Notes under the pieces: generated by a model
Told to the model about the DNA's origin: nothing
Database searches by the model: none
Seen by the model: the letters and a program-made list of their open reading frames with translations, nothing else
Origin: Gigaspora rosea
Lineage: Eukaryota; Glomeromycota; Glomeromycetes; Diversisporales; Gigasporaceae
DNA: 64,000 nucleotides
Direction of reading: 5' to 3'
NCBI GenBank assembly: GCA_003550325.1
Contig: QKWP01000778.1
Location: 147,430 to 211,429 of the forward strand
In this document: positions 23,133 through 33,491 of the stretch, in pieces
How the letters are laid out: every line of letters begins with the position of its first letter
Numbering within the stretch: the first letter of the stretch is position 1
Translations under genes and position numbers: made by a program

Positions 23133-24712
23133 TTAGGAGCGAAGAGCAGGCTGTGCCTGCTCTACACTTCCATACCTTTCTTTTATTCTAGCTAGTCTTT
23201 TTAAAATTTTCTCCAATATTCCTATGTTAGGATGTTCCTCTTCGTGTTTCTGGGGTCTTATCTGATTATTTTGGCTGTATTTCCGTTGAAACCTCATCTG
23301 CTTTCCATCATTTTTATTACTATTCCTTTTGTTAATACTATTGCTAATATCTGCTAATGGTATTCTCTTCGGAATATCATCATTTCTTTGTATAAAAATT
23401 TCTTTCAGACAATCTTCCTGTTTATGTTTGGACACATATTTACGTTCTTGCTTTCTTCTATTGACAGTTGCTTCTATGTTGGTTTCCCAAACCAATTTAG
23501 TGCTATAATAGTATGCTGTTCCCTTTAATGCATTTTTCAGATCTTTTGCTGTTTCAAAATAAACCGTTGCCAGGCCTCTTTGATTTCCATTGCTATTTGC
23601 AGATATATATACTGCTTTTGCGTTAAACCTCTTCATTTGTCTTAATAAAGCAGATTCCACTGCCACTTTTGGTACGTTTTTAATGATTGCTCTATAAGTA
23701 CTCCTGCTTGTTAATGTATCTGTATCAAACCTTCCGTGTGTCAAACAAACAACCTTTCCTTGGTTAAAATGTACTGCCCACATTTTTTCTAATAGACTCT
23801 TTTTAGTCTCGTTGCGTAGAACTAATTCAATATAGGCTGCTTTATTTTTTCCAAAAGGCATGTACTCCTTCACTCGTGCCAGACCAAAAGGGCTTAGACA
23901 TCTTCGTATTAGTCCAGCCCTTGCATTTCTTGGCAAATCCCATAAGGTTAATTCGATCCTAGGCTTTACTTTTGTACTTATAATTGGAGCTTGTTGTACA
24001 TATAGATTTTGATTAAAACTGCTATTGTCATTAGAAAAAATTTTTACTATCTTTGTTTGTGGTGGTATTGTACTATCTTCATTAGGTTTTGCATTGTTAT
24101 CTGGCCCATCAACTTTCTTGGAGTTTTGGATTGTGCAGTCAATATGCATTTCATCTATTAGCTCATTTAATTCAATTTCCTCCTTCATTAAAATATCCTC
24201 TTGTATATCTTTCTCTAACAATCTTGTAGCTCCGTTAATTGTTACTTTCTCCTCTAACATTTCTTCTCGCTGTCTTTTCTTTTGTGGAGCTTTCTTCTTT
24301 AAAGATTCTTCCAATTCTTCGGTTCCATAGTCCATAGTGCCGCATTCTAGGTCTAACATTATCTCCTTTCTTGACAATGCTGTTTCCTTCTGTTTTACTT
24401 CGGGTGTTCTCCTGTATGGATTTTCTAGACTGAAGGTGATCTCCTTTTTCCTTTTATTGTCTTCAATTTCCATTTCTACAAATTGCTTCTCTTCCTTCGA
24501 TACTAGCAATCCTCTTCTTTTTTCTGTTCTATCCATCCATACGTGTCCAATAATTGCCTAATTATGTAGACAATTCCCGGCCTTTCCAGTCCTAAAAATT
24601 TCGCTATGCGTTTGTCTTTCTTAAGAGTTCTGTTTTCAAACTCGTTAAGAATAAGTTCCTGTGAATTCTGTTCCTTAAGGAAAAAGTTTTGATATTTAAT
24701 TTCCAACCCCAT
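23133..24712 (-). pseudogene. LINE ORF1, RRM-like nucleic-acid binding protein (one frameshift)
   Basis: Starts MGLEIKYQNFF at 24712. After about 66 codons the frame shifts at an A6 run (T6 at 24518-24523 on +), and the long frame 24536-23133 continues for about 460 residues. The N-terminal part is charged and lysine/glutamate-rich. Two RRM-like folds are recognisable: ELTLWDLPRNARAGLIRR…AAYIELVLRN (about residues 195-245 of the long frame) and YRAIIKNVPKVAVESAL…RGLATVYFE (about 285-345). The C terminus is basic. Role by family: RNA chaperone/RNP formation for retrotransposition. A decayed relative lies at 37380-38230. The frameshift is at a homopolymer, so a sequencing error is possible. Confidence 0.8.
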
Positions 24713-24716
24713 TTTT

Positions 24717-25353
24717 TGGGATAATTACGTATATGTATAATTTGTGCTAAAAAATTCCAGAAAAGCTTGGCGTTGTTTTAATTCTGCTTTTGTGCACGTG
24801 ATTTGTTTATCAAATTTATACACGTGTTATGTTTGTTTACTTGATTGTCTAATATTTGTTTGTTTGTTTGTTTACGCGTTACCCAATCAGTCACCAACGA
24901 TCTGCAGACAGGGGTAAGCTAATTTCCCCAAAAAGTTTTAAATTTTTTCCAAAAGCAAAGAAATATACAAGACTCTTCAAGTTTATGTCGTTGAGTCTAG
25001 AGCCAATACTAAACTACTACTTATTTTTAGTAGCGCACTTCTTTACTTAGTCGATCTACCCTTGTTTTTTAATGTAGTTTTTGCTTTAAATGTAGTTGCT
25101 CTTCTGTAAGATGATCGTCGGGAAGAGTTGATTGAACTTATCCCGTTTGTTTTTTTGCTGTTTTGAGTATTGCTTTTTCAATCTGATTCTATTTATTATC
25201 AATTTTTCTTTTTTTGTCTTCTTCCAATTTGGATTTTCTTTTGCTTTCTTTTTTTGGTACTAAAAGTTTTTTTTATATACTGTAAACTGTCATATAAAAG
25301 AACTGTAATTTTTGTATATTATTATAGTTAAGAAAGTTAAATATTATAGTAAT
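24717..25353. other. Non-coding, T-rich
   Basis: No gene seen. Contains a (GTTT)n run near 24857-24873 and T-rich DNA to 25340. Confidence 0.5.
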
Positions 25354-25518
25354 TGTTGGGAATGATGCTGAAATCAGATGATGCCAAAATTCACGTGACC
25401 TCCGTATGCAACAGATTTTCTAAAATTTCTAAAAATCGTGTAAACAATCGATCTATACTATGTAATCAAAACAATCGAATACTATAATAGTATAGCCAGT
25501 CAGATTAATTCAATATAT

Positions 25519-25766
25519 GAGGTAAGTCAGTAGAAAAGGTTCAAATTTTTTCTAAGTAAAAGTTTTCTTGACTTTAAGCTTAAATATCTTAACAATTTTC
25601 TTAATAAATTTAATAAATTTTTTTTTATTTTAATTCTATATAATTTCAAGATTAAAATAAAAAATTTTTTAGCAAATTTGATTAAATAGTTGTCAAGATA
25701 TTTTAGTTTAAAAATTAAAAAAATTTTTACTAAAATGATTTGTCCATTTTCTACTGACTCATCCTC
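25519..25766. mobile_element. 248-bp foldback MITE, copy A
   Basis: Begins GAGGTAAGTCAGTAGAAAA and ends TTTTCTACTGACTCATCCTC; most of its length folds back around an AT-rich centre (about 25640). A second copy of the same length is at 32995-33242. Flanks ATAT and ATAC suggest a TA-containing 4-bp duplication. Confidence 0.8.
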
Positions 25767-25924
25767 ATACGCCTATATGTTGCATTTTTGTTAGGGAGCT
25801 TCCAGAAACCAGCTAATTTCTGAGTAGATAAGTGGGTCAGCTGAAGTATCAGGTGTAATTCCGGCCAAAATTTCATAATTCTGGCTAAAGTTGCAAAATT
25901 ATTTTTTACCAAAATTATAGATTT

Positions 25925-26110
25925 ATTAATAATATTTGATAATTAATAACCTTTGAACTACTGGACCAAATTTGATGATTCAACTACCAAAATGATCCTC
26001 TCAATAAGACGATTCCAGTGAGCCCAAAATTGGTAAAAGCCAATCACAGGATCCGATGATCAGAATAGATTTGTATTACTATAAAAGTTCTATAACATAT
26101 CGGTCGATTT
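25925..26110. repeat. Half-copy of the GATCTACTGG…GGATCC foldback family
   Basis: Reads CTACTGGACCAAATTTGATG, ACTACCAAAATGATCCTCTC, GCCCAAAAT…CACAGGATCC, the same order as each arm in the 28205-29090 array. Confidence 0.7.
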
Positions 26111-26389
26111 ATGGAATTGGACCTTAATTTAGTCCCCAAAATATTCGATGATCTGCAAAAAGTCACATGTTGATTGGATGTAAATAAAAAACATACCCTA
26201 AAATCACATGTCAAATTCGTGGTCTCTTCTAGAGAATATAGTAAAACCCATGAGCCTACCTTAAAACCCATAAGTTTTTTTAGAAAGAATCAAATTTAAT
26301 AAAAAGTAAAAGAAGTTAATTTTAAATTAGAAGTTGTTTTTTAAATTTTTTAAAAATTTAAACTTTACAAAGTTTAACTTTTTAGTTTG

Positions 26390-26615
26390 TTTAGATCTCA
26401 CGATGCACACTTAGCTTTTGTTTAGATCTTGCGGCACATATTTAGTTTTGTTTAGATCTTGCGACATATATTTAGTTTGGGCTTCATTTAGCATTAGCAA
26501 TTTGGTATTTAGCTTGGGTTTCATGATATGTATTTAGCATGAGTTTTACGGTATATATATTTACTTGGGCTTTGCTATACATATTTAGCTTGGGTTTAGG
26601 TTTGCGCTATATATT
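26390..26615. repeat. Degenerate ~35-40-bp tandem repeat
   Basis: About six copies of TTTAGCTTGGGTTT…CATATATTTAG variants, also containing GTTTAGATCTTGCGGCACAT. No coding potential. Confidence 0.6.
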
Positions 26616-27329
26616 TTAATTACAGGTTAACTAGATACTGTACACGACGGATTTTGTTATTATTATTTTGTCTATTTTCTATTTTCTATTAAACTATTAT
26701 TATACTACGCGTATTACATTATATTAATTATATTAATTCGTATAAAAAAAAATAAATGAGTAAAGCTTTTGAATGTTTAACCCTTTTTCATTTTTTTATT
26801 ATTAATTTTTTAATATGGAATATACAACTTCTTGCTCGTGAAATCTTTGATCAAATATTAAAACGTTTATTTGTCAAAAAAAAAAGTTCTTTAATGGATC
26901 GAAAATAAATATGATTAATGTTTAACTGCACCAGATTTAGTTAAGCTCAATTAACTTAGATCGGATCCCGTGAAACTGATCAAAACAATTAGCTCATATG
27001 AATCCAAATTTTTATTAAAAAAAGAAACTTGCATGACAAAAAATTCTTTATTTATTAAAAAAAAAATTACATTTAACCACTAACTAATTCTAACAACTAA
27101 CACTGAGAGCCTAAAAATCGCCTTGTAATAAATATTCCAGACCACATCAAACATGATATAACAAAGCCACCAATGACATTCAACTTCTATGACCACAACA
27201 GCATATACCCATATACCCAAAAATGACGAAGGCTAAACTTTCACTAAAGATGCCACGAAATGACAAAAGCCTAAATTTCCACTGACGAAAACCAAAAAAT
27301 GATTCCAACGACCGTAATAACTCAGGTAG

Positions 27330-27780
27330 CGATGGTGTGGCCATGCTATCCGGTATTCTAGCAAGACTAATATATGAAAAAAATATATATTAGTAAGTTA
27401 GGAAAAAAAAGACAAACAATGAAAAACTATTTAATACATACAAGATTCCGGTTCGAATCTTCAATACTCGGCATTCTAGCAAAACCAACCTACGAAAGAA
27501 AAAAGACAACTTAAGCCAAGAATAAAAAAAAAACAAAAAAAAACAAGCTACTTATCTTATATAGAGATTGGTCCCATCGAGAAAATTCCTGCCCGGGTAT
27601 TATTAAACTACCCGGGCCAATCTCTAATCTTACAGATCCCAGCTGTAATTTCCACTACTAGTGTTCTAACGAAATAAACCTACAGAAAGTTCAAGCTAAA
27701 GATATAAAATATATAAATACAAACAGAAAAAAAAAGGCACTTATCTTACAGATCCCGGTCGGTCTAGTGAAGCAAAGATT
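27330..27780 (-). repeat. Repeated exon-like units with splice-site-like borders
   Basis: On the - strand about four units alternate with AT-rich spacers. Each unit is 46-47 bp and GC-richer, for example TAG/GTTGGTTTTGCTAGAATG…CCGGAATCT/TGTATG and TAG/GTTTATTTCGTTAGAACA…GCTGGGATCT/GTAAGATTAG. Upstream CTTTCGTAG or CTTTCTGTAG and downstream GTAAGATAAG look like splice acceptors and donors. I do not recognise a protein, and the units are not multiples of three. Could be a decayed gene with duplicated small exons or just a tandem repeat. Confidence 0.4.
27560..27626. mobile_element. Very short (67 bp) hairpin insertion with ATCTTA duplication
   Basis: ATCTTA at 27554-27559 and 27627-27632 flank TATAGAGATTGG…CCAATCTCTA, which encloses a GCCCGGGTA/TACCCGGGC hairpin. 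The neighbouring repeat units read CTTATCTTACAGATCCC without the insert, which supports an insertion. Confidence 0.55.
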
Positions 27781-27829
27781 AAAGTGATCTAGATCTGATT
27801 TAGATCTAGATCCAGGGGACGATCCGAAA

Positions 27830-28125
27830 ATAAATAATTAAATAAAAAATTTAAAAAATAGAAAAAAGTAAAATAAAAATAAATAGAAAATAAAAAAAAA
27901 AAATAAGGAAAAAAAGTAAAATGAAAAAAGTAAAATAAATAAAAAAATAAGCGAAAAAAAAGTAAAAAAAAATTAAAAATAAAATAATAAAACGTTAAAA
28001 AATAAAAAAATAACGAAAAAAATAAAAATAAAAAAATAAACGAAAAAAAAAATAAAAATAAACGAAAAAAAATAAAAAAATGAACGAAAAAAAAATAAAA
28101 AAAAAATAAAAAGAAAATTCGACAG
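27830..28125. repeat. A-rich low-complexity tract
   Basis: AAATAAAAA/CGAAAAAAA simple sequence of about 300 bp. The aromatic-rich open frame on the opposite strand is an artefact of composition. Confidence 0.9.
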
Positions 28126-28204
28126 TATAATACTGTATATATATGCAGATCATTATATATATTATTTGAACCCAAAAATTTTTAGGGTATTCCAAAAATC
28201 AACC

Positions 28205-29090
28205 GATATGATTTATTAAATAATTATAACTCATTTATAGCAACACAAATTTATTTCAATCTTAGGATCCTGTGATTGGATTTTAACGATTTTGAACTTG
28301 TTAGAATCCTCTCATTGAGAGAATCATTTTGGTAGTAAAATTATCAAAATTGGCCCAGTAGATCAGAAGTATTAACAATTAAAAATTAGTTTTTAATTGT
28401 TAATAACTTTTGATCTACTGGGCCAATTTCGATAATTTTACTACCAAAATAATCCTCTCAATAAGATAATTCTAACAAGCCCAAAATCAGTAAAATTCAA
28501 TTACAGGATCCTAAGATTGAAATAAATTTGTGTTACTAAAAATAGGGTATAATTATTTAATAAATTATAAAACTTTTATAGTAACACGAATCTATTCCAA
28601 TCACATGATCCTATGATTGGATTTTAACAATTTTGAGCTTGCTAGAATTCTCTCATTGAGAGGATTATTTTGGTAGTAAATCATCAAAATTGGCGCAGTA
28701 GATCAGAAATTATTAACAATTAAAAATTAATTTTTAATTGTTAATAACTTTTGATATACTGTGCCAATTTTGATGATTTTACTACCAAAATGATTCTCTC
28801 AATAAGAGGATTCTAACAAGCCCAAAATCATTAAAATTCAATCACAGGATCCTAAGATTGAAATAAATTTGTGTCGCTATAAATAGGTTATAATTATTTA
28901 ATAAATTATAGAACTTTTATAGTGACACAAATCTATTTTGATCACAGGATTCTGTGATAGGATTTTAATGATTTTGGGCTCGCTAGAATTCTCTTATTGA
29001 AAGGAACATTTTGGTAGTTAAATCATCAATTTTGGTCCAGTAGATCAAAAGTTATTTACTATTAAATGTTATATTTAACTTTTTAATAAT
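28205..29090. repeat. Tandem array of ~345-bp foldback units
   Basis: Two complete palindromic units, centred near 28389 and 28732 (TTAAAAATTA/TTTTTAATTG), plus a half unit ending near 29085. Each arm reads GGATCCTGTGATTGGATTTT, GAGCTTG…AGAATCCTCTCATTGAG, GGTAGTAAAAT and CCAGTAGATCAGAAG. Units join at TATAATTATTTAATAAATTA. Isolated half-copies occur at 16797 and 25925. Confidence 0.85.
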
Positions 29091-29189
29091 TGTAAAATCT
29101 GATTGGCTAATTGGGGTATTAGGTGTGGGTGGGTGGGGGTAGGCTCATAGTAAACAAAAATCAGCTGATTTCTGGAAGCTCCCTTATCT

Positions 29190-29385
29190 ATATACAAAAG
29201 ACCTTCTAACTATGTTAAAAAGACGACCCTAACCCAACCCTAATTCTAACCATGAACTATACTAGATTTAACTAAATTTTTTTTTGTTAGTGGTTTTATA
29301 GATGCTTTTTGCTTTGTGGTTAGGGTTAGGGTTAGGGTCGCTTTTTTGATACAGTTAGAAGATCTTTTGTATATAGGTATCAAGA
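29190..29385. mobile_element. Telomere-like foldback
   Basis: CTATATACAAAAGACCTTCT then GACCCTAACCCAACCCTAA on the left pairs with GTTAGGGTTAGGGTC then AGAAGATCTTTTGTATATAG on the right. The loop is AT-rich. It interrupts the right arm of the composite element. Confidence 0.75.
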
Positions 29386-29554
29386 ATGCGATTTATATAG
29401 TATATAAGCATACCGACTAGTTATAGCATTCGAATTGTTTTAATTACATAGATAGATCGATTGTTTATACGATTTTTCAAAAATTGTAGGAGATCTGATG
29501 ATATATAGATCACGTGGATTTCAGCATCATCTGATTTTAGCATTATTCCTGACA

Positions 29555-30309
29555 GTAATTATTTATTTAATATAATTACTTCAGTTAAAAAAAGTTTTAA
29601 AAAGAGAAATTTATATTTTATTGCTATAATGATATATTGCTACTTTGATCGACCAATTATAATACAAAATTAGATATAATATAAAATGGATTTTTTTAAA
29701 AATTAGCTATATCCGCGGATTTGATTTTTAGGGGTCTTTTTCGATAAATGGTTACACAGACTTTTGCTATTAAATGACGTGAAGAATAACAAACGAAACA
29801 TTCAATAAAAAAAGCTTTTTAGCCTTTATATGAAATAGACAAGCAATAAATACTAAAAAAACAACTACACTAAGCCGTAAAAGAAAGCACTATCACTAGT
29901 TGTTGAAGTGCTCAGGTATTTTCAGGTAGTGAACGATCGGTTTGTCATTTGAACAATCGGTTGTATAATGGGTAAGGGCGAATCCGGAAGTAATTTTACA
30001 GGAAAACAGCCTTTTTAACCTACTTTTAGCTAATAATAAAACATGTAGATATTGCAATATTCTACACTTAATTATGACTTCAAAGTGAATTTAAAAGACC
30101 GTTTTTTGTAAAAACTCTCCTTGTAATAAATTTTAACGGCAAATAATTCTCAATCATGATTGGCTAATTTTGGGGTCAAACCAAATCGGCTGATATGCCA
30201 TAATGTGAAATTTTGTTTATAAAACCATTTTTTTTTTAAGATCAAACTCTAATATATCAGGTCTCTATTAGGTACTATATTACTATAATTAAAAAATATA
30301 TAAAATATA
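29555..30309. other. Non-coding, AT-rich
   Basis: No gene or clear repeat recognised. Confidence 0.5.
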
Positions 30310-30474
30310 GTACACTCCCTTGACAAAAGTTACGGGATTTGCAATGATCTAATCTTATTTGTTGTGATTGTAGCTATAGATGGTAGTGAAATTATAGTGG
30401 CAATTTCTACATTTGGCAGTAAAAATTGTTGAAATAATTTCGCCAAAAATTTTTTAAGATTGAAATGCCAAATT

Positions 30475-30690
30475 AAATTTCAATAGTTAAAATTAATTTA
30501 TATACAAAAATTAAATTAACAGTTGAAATTAAATCAACTATTGAAATCAAATCAATAGTTGAAATTAATCAATAATTGAAATTAAATCAATAGTTGAAAT
30601 TAAATTATTTGTTGAAATTAAATCAATAGTTGAAATTAAATTATTTGTTGAAATTAAATCAATAGTTGAAATTAAATTAACAGTTTAAGG
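30475..30690. repeat. Subterminal array of AATAGTTGAAATTAAAT
   Basis: About nine imperfect copies, spaced about 17-25 bp, just inside the left end of the nested element. Similar units in the opposite orientation lie at 32160-32290 inside the right end. Confidence 0.8.
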
Positions 30691-31630
30691 GTTCTCAAGC
30701 ATTTCTCTCAAAGTGATTAATTAATTAAAGAGATCATGCACAAGTACTACAATTAATTGAAGTAATACTAATAGCAATTTTGTCGAAAGTTTTTGTTGCA
30801 AAATACAGTATTAAATTTTAGTACAACTATTATAGTTTCTAATCATCTTTTTTAGTCATTGCGATAATAAAATCGATTGGCTAAATAATTTATTTTTTAC
30901 CAATTAAAAATTCTATACGCCAAGTCTGGAAGTTATAATCTAAATGCTTAAAGTTTTATTTTTTTTGTTATAGCTAAGATATCTAGAGTTATGGCCCAAA
31001 TTTTTTTTAACTCTCAATATTACTACGTTATTTTTACTTTATTTGGAATCAAAACCCAAACTCCTAAATCTTTCATTTAACTCACATTAATTAAGTTTGA
31101 AAGCAGGCTTTCTATTTTATTTGGGACCAAGAATTTAATAAGGTAGCTGCACAATGCTGTTGACATGCTTAACAAAAGTTCAGTATGATACTTGATTTAC
31201 TACAAATTAACATATGATACTGTATGCAGTTAAGGCTGATTTGGTACTATTGCAATAAAACAATTGTTAAATTGTGATGACATTCTTGACATAACTTGCT
31301 CATTAAGATATTAGTAGATTATATTAAAAGTTTTAAAAAATGAATGTTTTAACAGTTTATTGATACTAACTAATAAATTATTTACATTATAGCCTATATG
31401 TGTACAGCATTATATAATATAATTAATCAAGTATAAAATTTAAATAATATATTGTGTTTATTTAATATTTTATAATTAGAAGTTAAATTTGTATAGAAAT
31501 TAACTTTAATTATTTATTGTATCTAAAAGTTTAACTTATTCAGATGTTATGATAAAACGCAGTATAAGAAGCATTTTGTATGAGAATGGAGTCATAAATA
31601 GCATTAGTAAATATTATAAAAATATATATA

Positions 31631-31886
31631 CCGTAAAGTCCCGAATATAAGCAATCCCCGAAAATAAGCAACCCCCTCATTTTGAGATCAAAATACTAAG
31701 AAAATAAAATAAACAATCCCTGCTAAACATATATAAAATTTATTATAAACTTTATTGGACATTTATATATAAGGTATATTGACCAATAAAATTGAATATT
31801 TTAAAGTCCCGAATTTAAGCAACCCTTTGAAAAAATTTGGCTAAAATGGGTGGCTTAGGGGGTTGCTTATATTCGGGACTTTACGG
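31631..31886. mobile_element. 256-bp MITE with TA duplication, nested inside the hAT-like element
   Basis: CCGTAAAGTCCCGAATATAA followed by GCAATCCCC at the left, and the complement at the right ending 31886; TA at 31629-31630 and 31887-31888. A further internal copy of AAAGTCCCGAATTTAAGCAA lies near 31803. Tc1/mariner-type non-autonomous element by its TA flanks. Confidence 0.85.
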
Positions 31887-32994
31887 TATATCTATTTGAA
31901 TACTTAAATCAAGTAATATAACAATAGACAAAACTGGTAATATCAAAAATAAATAAAAAAAATGAGGCATAGCTTAAACTTGAAATAATTAAAATAATCC
32001 TTTGAAAGTGATAATCATATATCAAACTGGTTTAATATAAAATACAAATCGGACCACAATGTTATATGAAAATATAACCATTCAAAGAACAGTATTTGTT
32101 CACATTATTTCACTCCTTAGATAATATACACTATATTTATCTGTTCCTGGTACAGCCAAATTAATTTTAATGATTAATTATTCTGACAGTTGAATTAATT
32201 TTGACGGTTAATTTAATTTCAACTATTAAATTAATTTTGACTATTAAATTAATTTCACCTATTAAAAATAATTTCGGTTTCAACTTAATTTCACTGCTAT
32301 CTATAATCGTAGCTACATATAAAAACCATTTTTTTATATGCGAATCGGTCTTTGTGCAATAAGTAAAGTTGTTTGCTATATAACGGTTTGCATATAATAT
32401 AAGAATTTTAGAAAATTTTATTAAGATTTTTAAAAATATTTTGATATTTTAGACATCTGTAAACAAAAAATAAAAAATAATAATTAAAATTATTATATCT
32501 CGACGCATTCTTGAACCCTTTAGAATTTTTTTATGAAAATTTAACCCTATATGCTTTAGAACCTAGCAAACAACTTTAATTAAATCGATAATTAGTGTTA
32601 ATAATATGTTGTTCCAGGAATAATGTATTTTAATAAAAATTTCAATTTTAAAAAAATACTATTTTTTGTATTTTAAAATTTTTATATAATGAAACATTGT
32701 AAAATTTATAAATTATAATTCTAAAATACAATATACATATTATATTATATTATATATTTATTTTATTGGATTATTTCAATATAAATTTTACAATATTTCA
32801 TTATATAAACTTTAAAGATACAAAAAATAGAATTTTTTTAAAATTGAAAATTTATTAAAATACAACATTTTTGAAACAACTGTATTGTTAATATTAATTA
32901 TCAACTTAATTAAAGTTGTTCGCTAGATTCTAAAGCATATAGGGTTAAATTTTTATAAAAATATTCTAAAGGGTTCAAGAATGCGTCAAGATAT

Positions 32995-33242
32995 GGGGGT
33001 AAGTCAGTAGAAAAGTGACAAATTTTTTTTAAATAAAAGTTTTCTTGACTTTAAGCTTAAATATCTTAACAACTATCTTAATAAATTTAATAAATTTTTT
33101 TTTTATTTTAATTCTATATAATTTAAGATTAAAATAAAAAATTTTTTAGCAAATTTGATTAAATAATTGTCGAAATATTTTAATTCAAAAATAAAAAAAT
33201 TTTACTAAAAATGATTTGTTCCTTTTCTACTGACTCAACCCC
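32995..33242. mobile_element. 248-bp foldback MITE, copy B
   Basis: Begins GGGGGTAAGTCAGTAGAAAA and ends TTTTCTACTGACTCAACCCC, flanked by ATAT on both sides. It splits the right arm of the outer foldback between AATGCGTC(A/G)AGATAT and ATATAATAATT; the left arm (about 32480-32510) shows the unbroken site. Confidence 0.85.
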
Positions 33243-33491
33243 ATATAATAATTTTAATTATTATTTTTTATTTTTTATTTGCAGACATCAAAATATCAAA
33301 ATATTTTCAAAAAATCTTAAATAAAATTCTTATATTATGTGCAAATTATTATAGCAAACAACTTTACTTATTGCACAAAGACTGATTCGCATATAAAAAA
33401 AATAGTTTTTATATGTAGCTACGATCACAACAAATAAAGTTAGATCATTATGATTATTATAAATCTCATAATTTTTGTTAGGTGAGTGTAC

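Larger units (their letters stand above)
17353..24716 (-). mobile_element. Near full-length LINE, minus strand
   Basis: Reads right to left. The 3' end is a T12 run at 17353-17364 (poly-A on the - strand), preceded by AATAAAG…GCC as in the + strand LINEs. The 5' end is placed just upstream of ORF1 near 24716. Content in order: ORF1 with two RRM-like domains, APE-type endonuclease, RT, RNase H, CCHC-like knuckle. About 7.36 kb, longer and more complete than copies 1 and 2. At protein level it is clearly related to them but divergent. No clear target-site duplication could be read at the ends. Confidence 0.9.
25354..29554. mobile_element. Composite inverted-repeat element, ~4.2 kb, with nested insertions
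   Basis: Outer ends are inverted: TGTTGGGAATGATGCTGAAA at 25354 against the complement of TTTTAGCATTATTCCTGACA ending at 29554. Similarity continues inward through GTAAACAATCGATCTAT (about 25440-25460 versus 29450-29475) to a second paired block GGGAGCTTCCAGAAA (25795-25810 versus 29165-29190). GTAAT flanks both ends and may be the target duplication. The left arm is split by a 248-bp MITE and the right arm by a telomere-like foldback. No transposase frame. Non-autonomous; class unassigned. Confidence 0.6.
30375..32305. mobile_element. Nested element, 1.9 kb, 8-bp duplication (hAT-like)
   Basis: Ends TATAGATGGTAGTGAAATT (left) and the complement of TATAGATAGCAGTGAAATT (right). Flanks are ATTGTAGC (30367-30374) and ATCGTAGC (32306-32313), an 8-bp duplication with one mismatch. 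The insertion site can be checked internally: the opposite arm of the outer foldback (about 33420-33440) carries the uninterrupted sequence. No open frame. Confidence 0.8.
30310..33491. mobile_element. Outer foldback element with TA ends, carrying nested insertions
   Basis: GTACACTCCC at 30310 and GAGTGTAC ending at 33491 are inverted, with TA on both outer sides. The inverted match continues through GATCTAA, TTTGTTGTGAT(T/C)GTAGCTAC, TATGCGAATC, TTGCACAAAGAC, and inward to about 32700/32810. Removing the nested pieces (30375-32305 and 32995-33242) leaves roughly 1 kb of near-continuous hairpin. No transposase frame. The TA flanks suggest a Tc1/mariner-type non-autonomous element. Confidence 0.75.

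Noticed and set aside
27440-27470. tRNA gene suggested by GGTTCGAATC
   Set aside because: A B-box-like decamer alone; no A-box or cloverleaf around it.
27789-28195. Long aromatic-rich open frames on the - strand
   Set aside because: Pure consequence of an AAATA/CGAAAA simple-sequence tract; no domain and no codon signal.
30475-30690. CRISPR-like array (regular ~20-bp repeats)
   Set aside because: Repeats are degenerate, spacing varies, there are no unique spacers and no cas genes; eukaryotic transposon subterminal repeats fit better.
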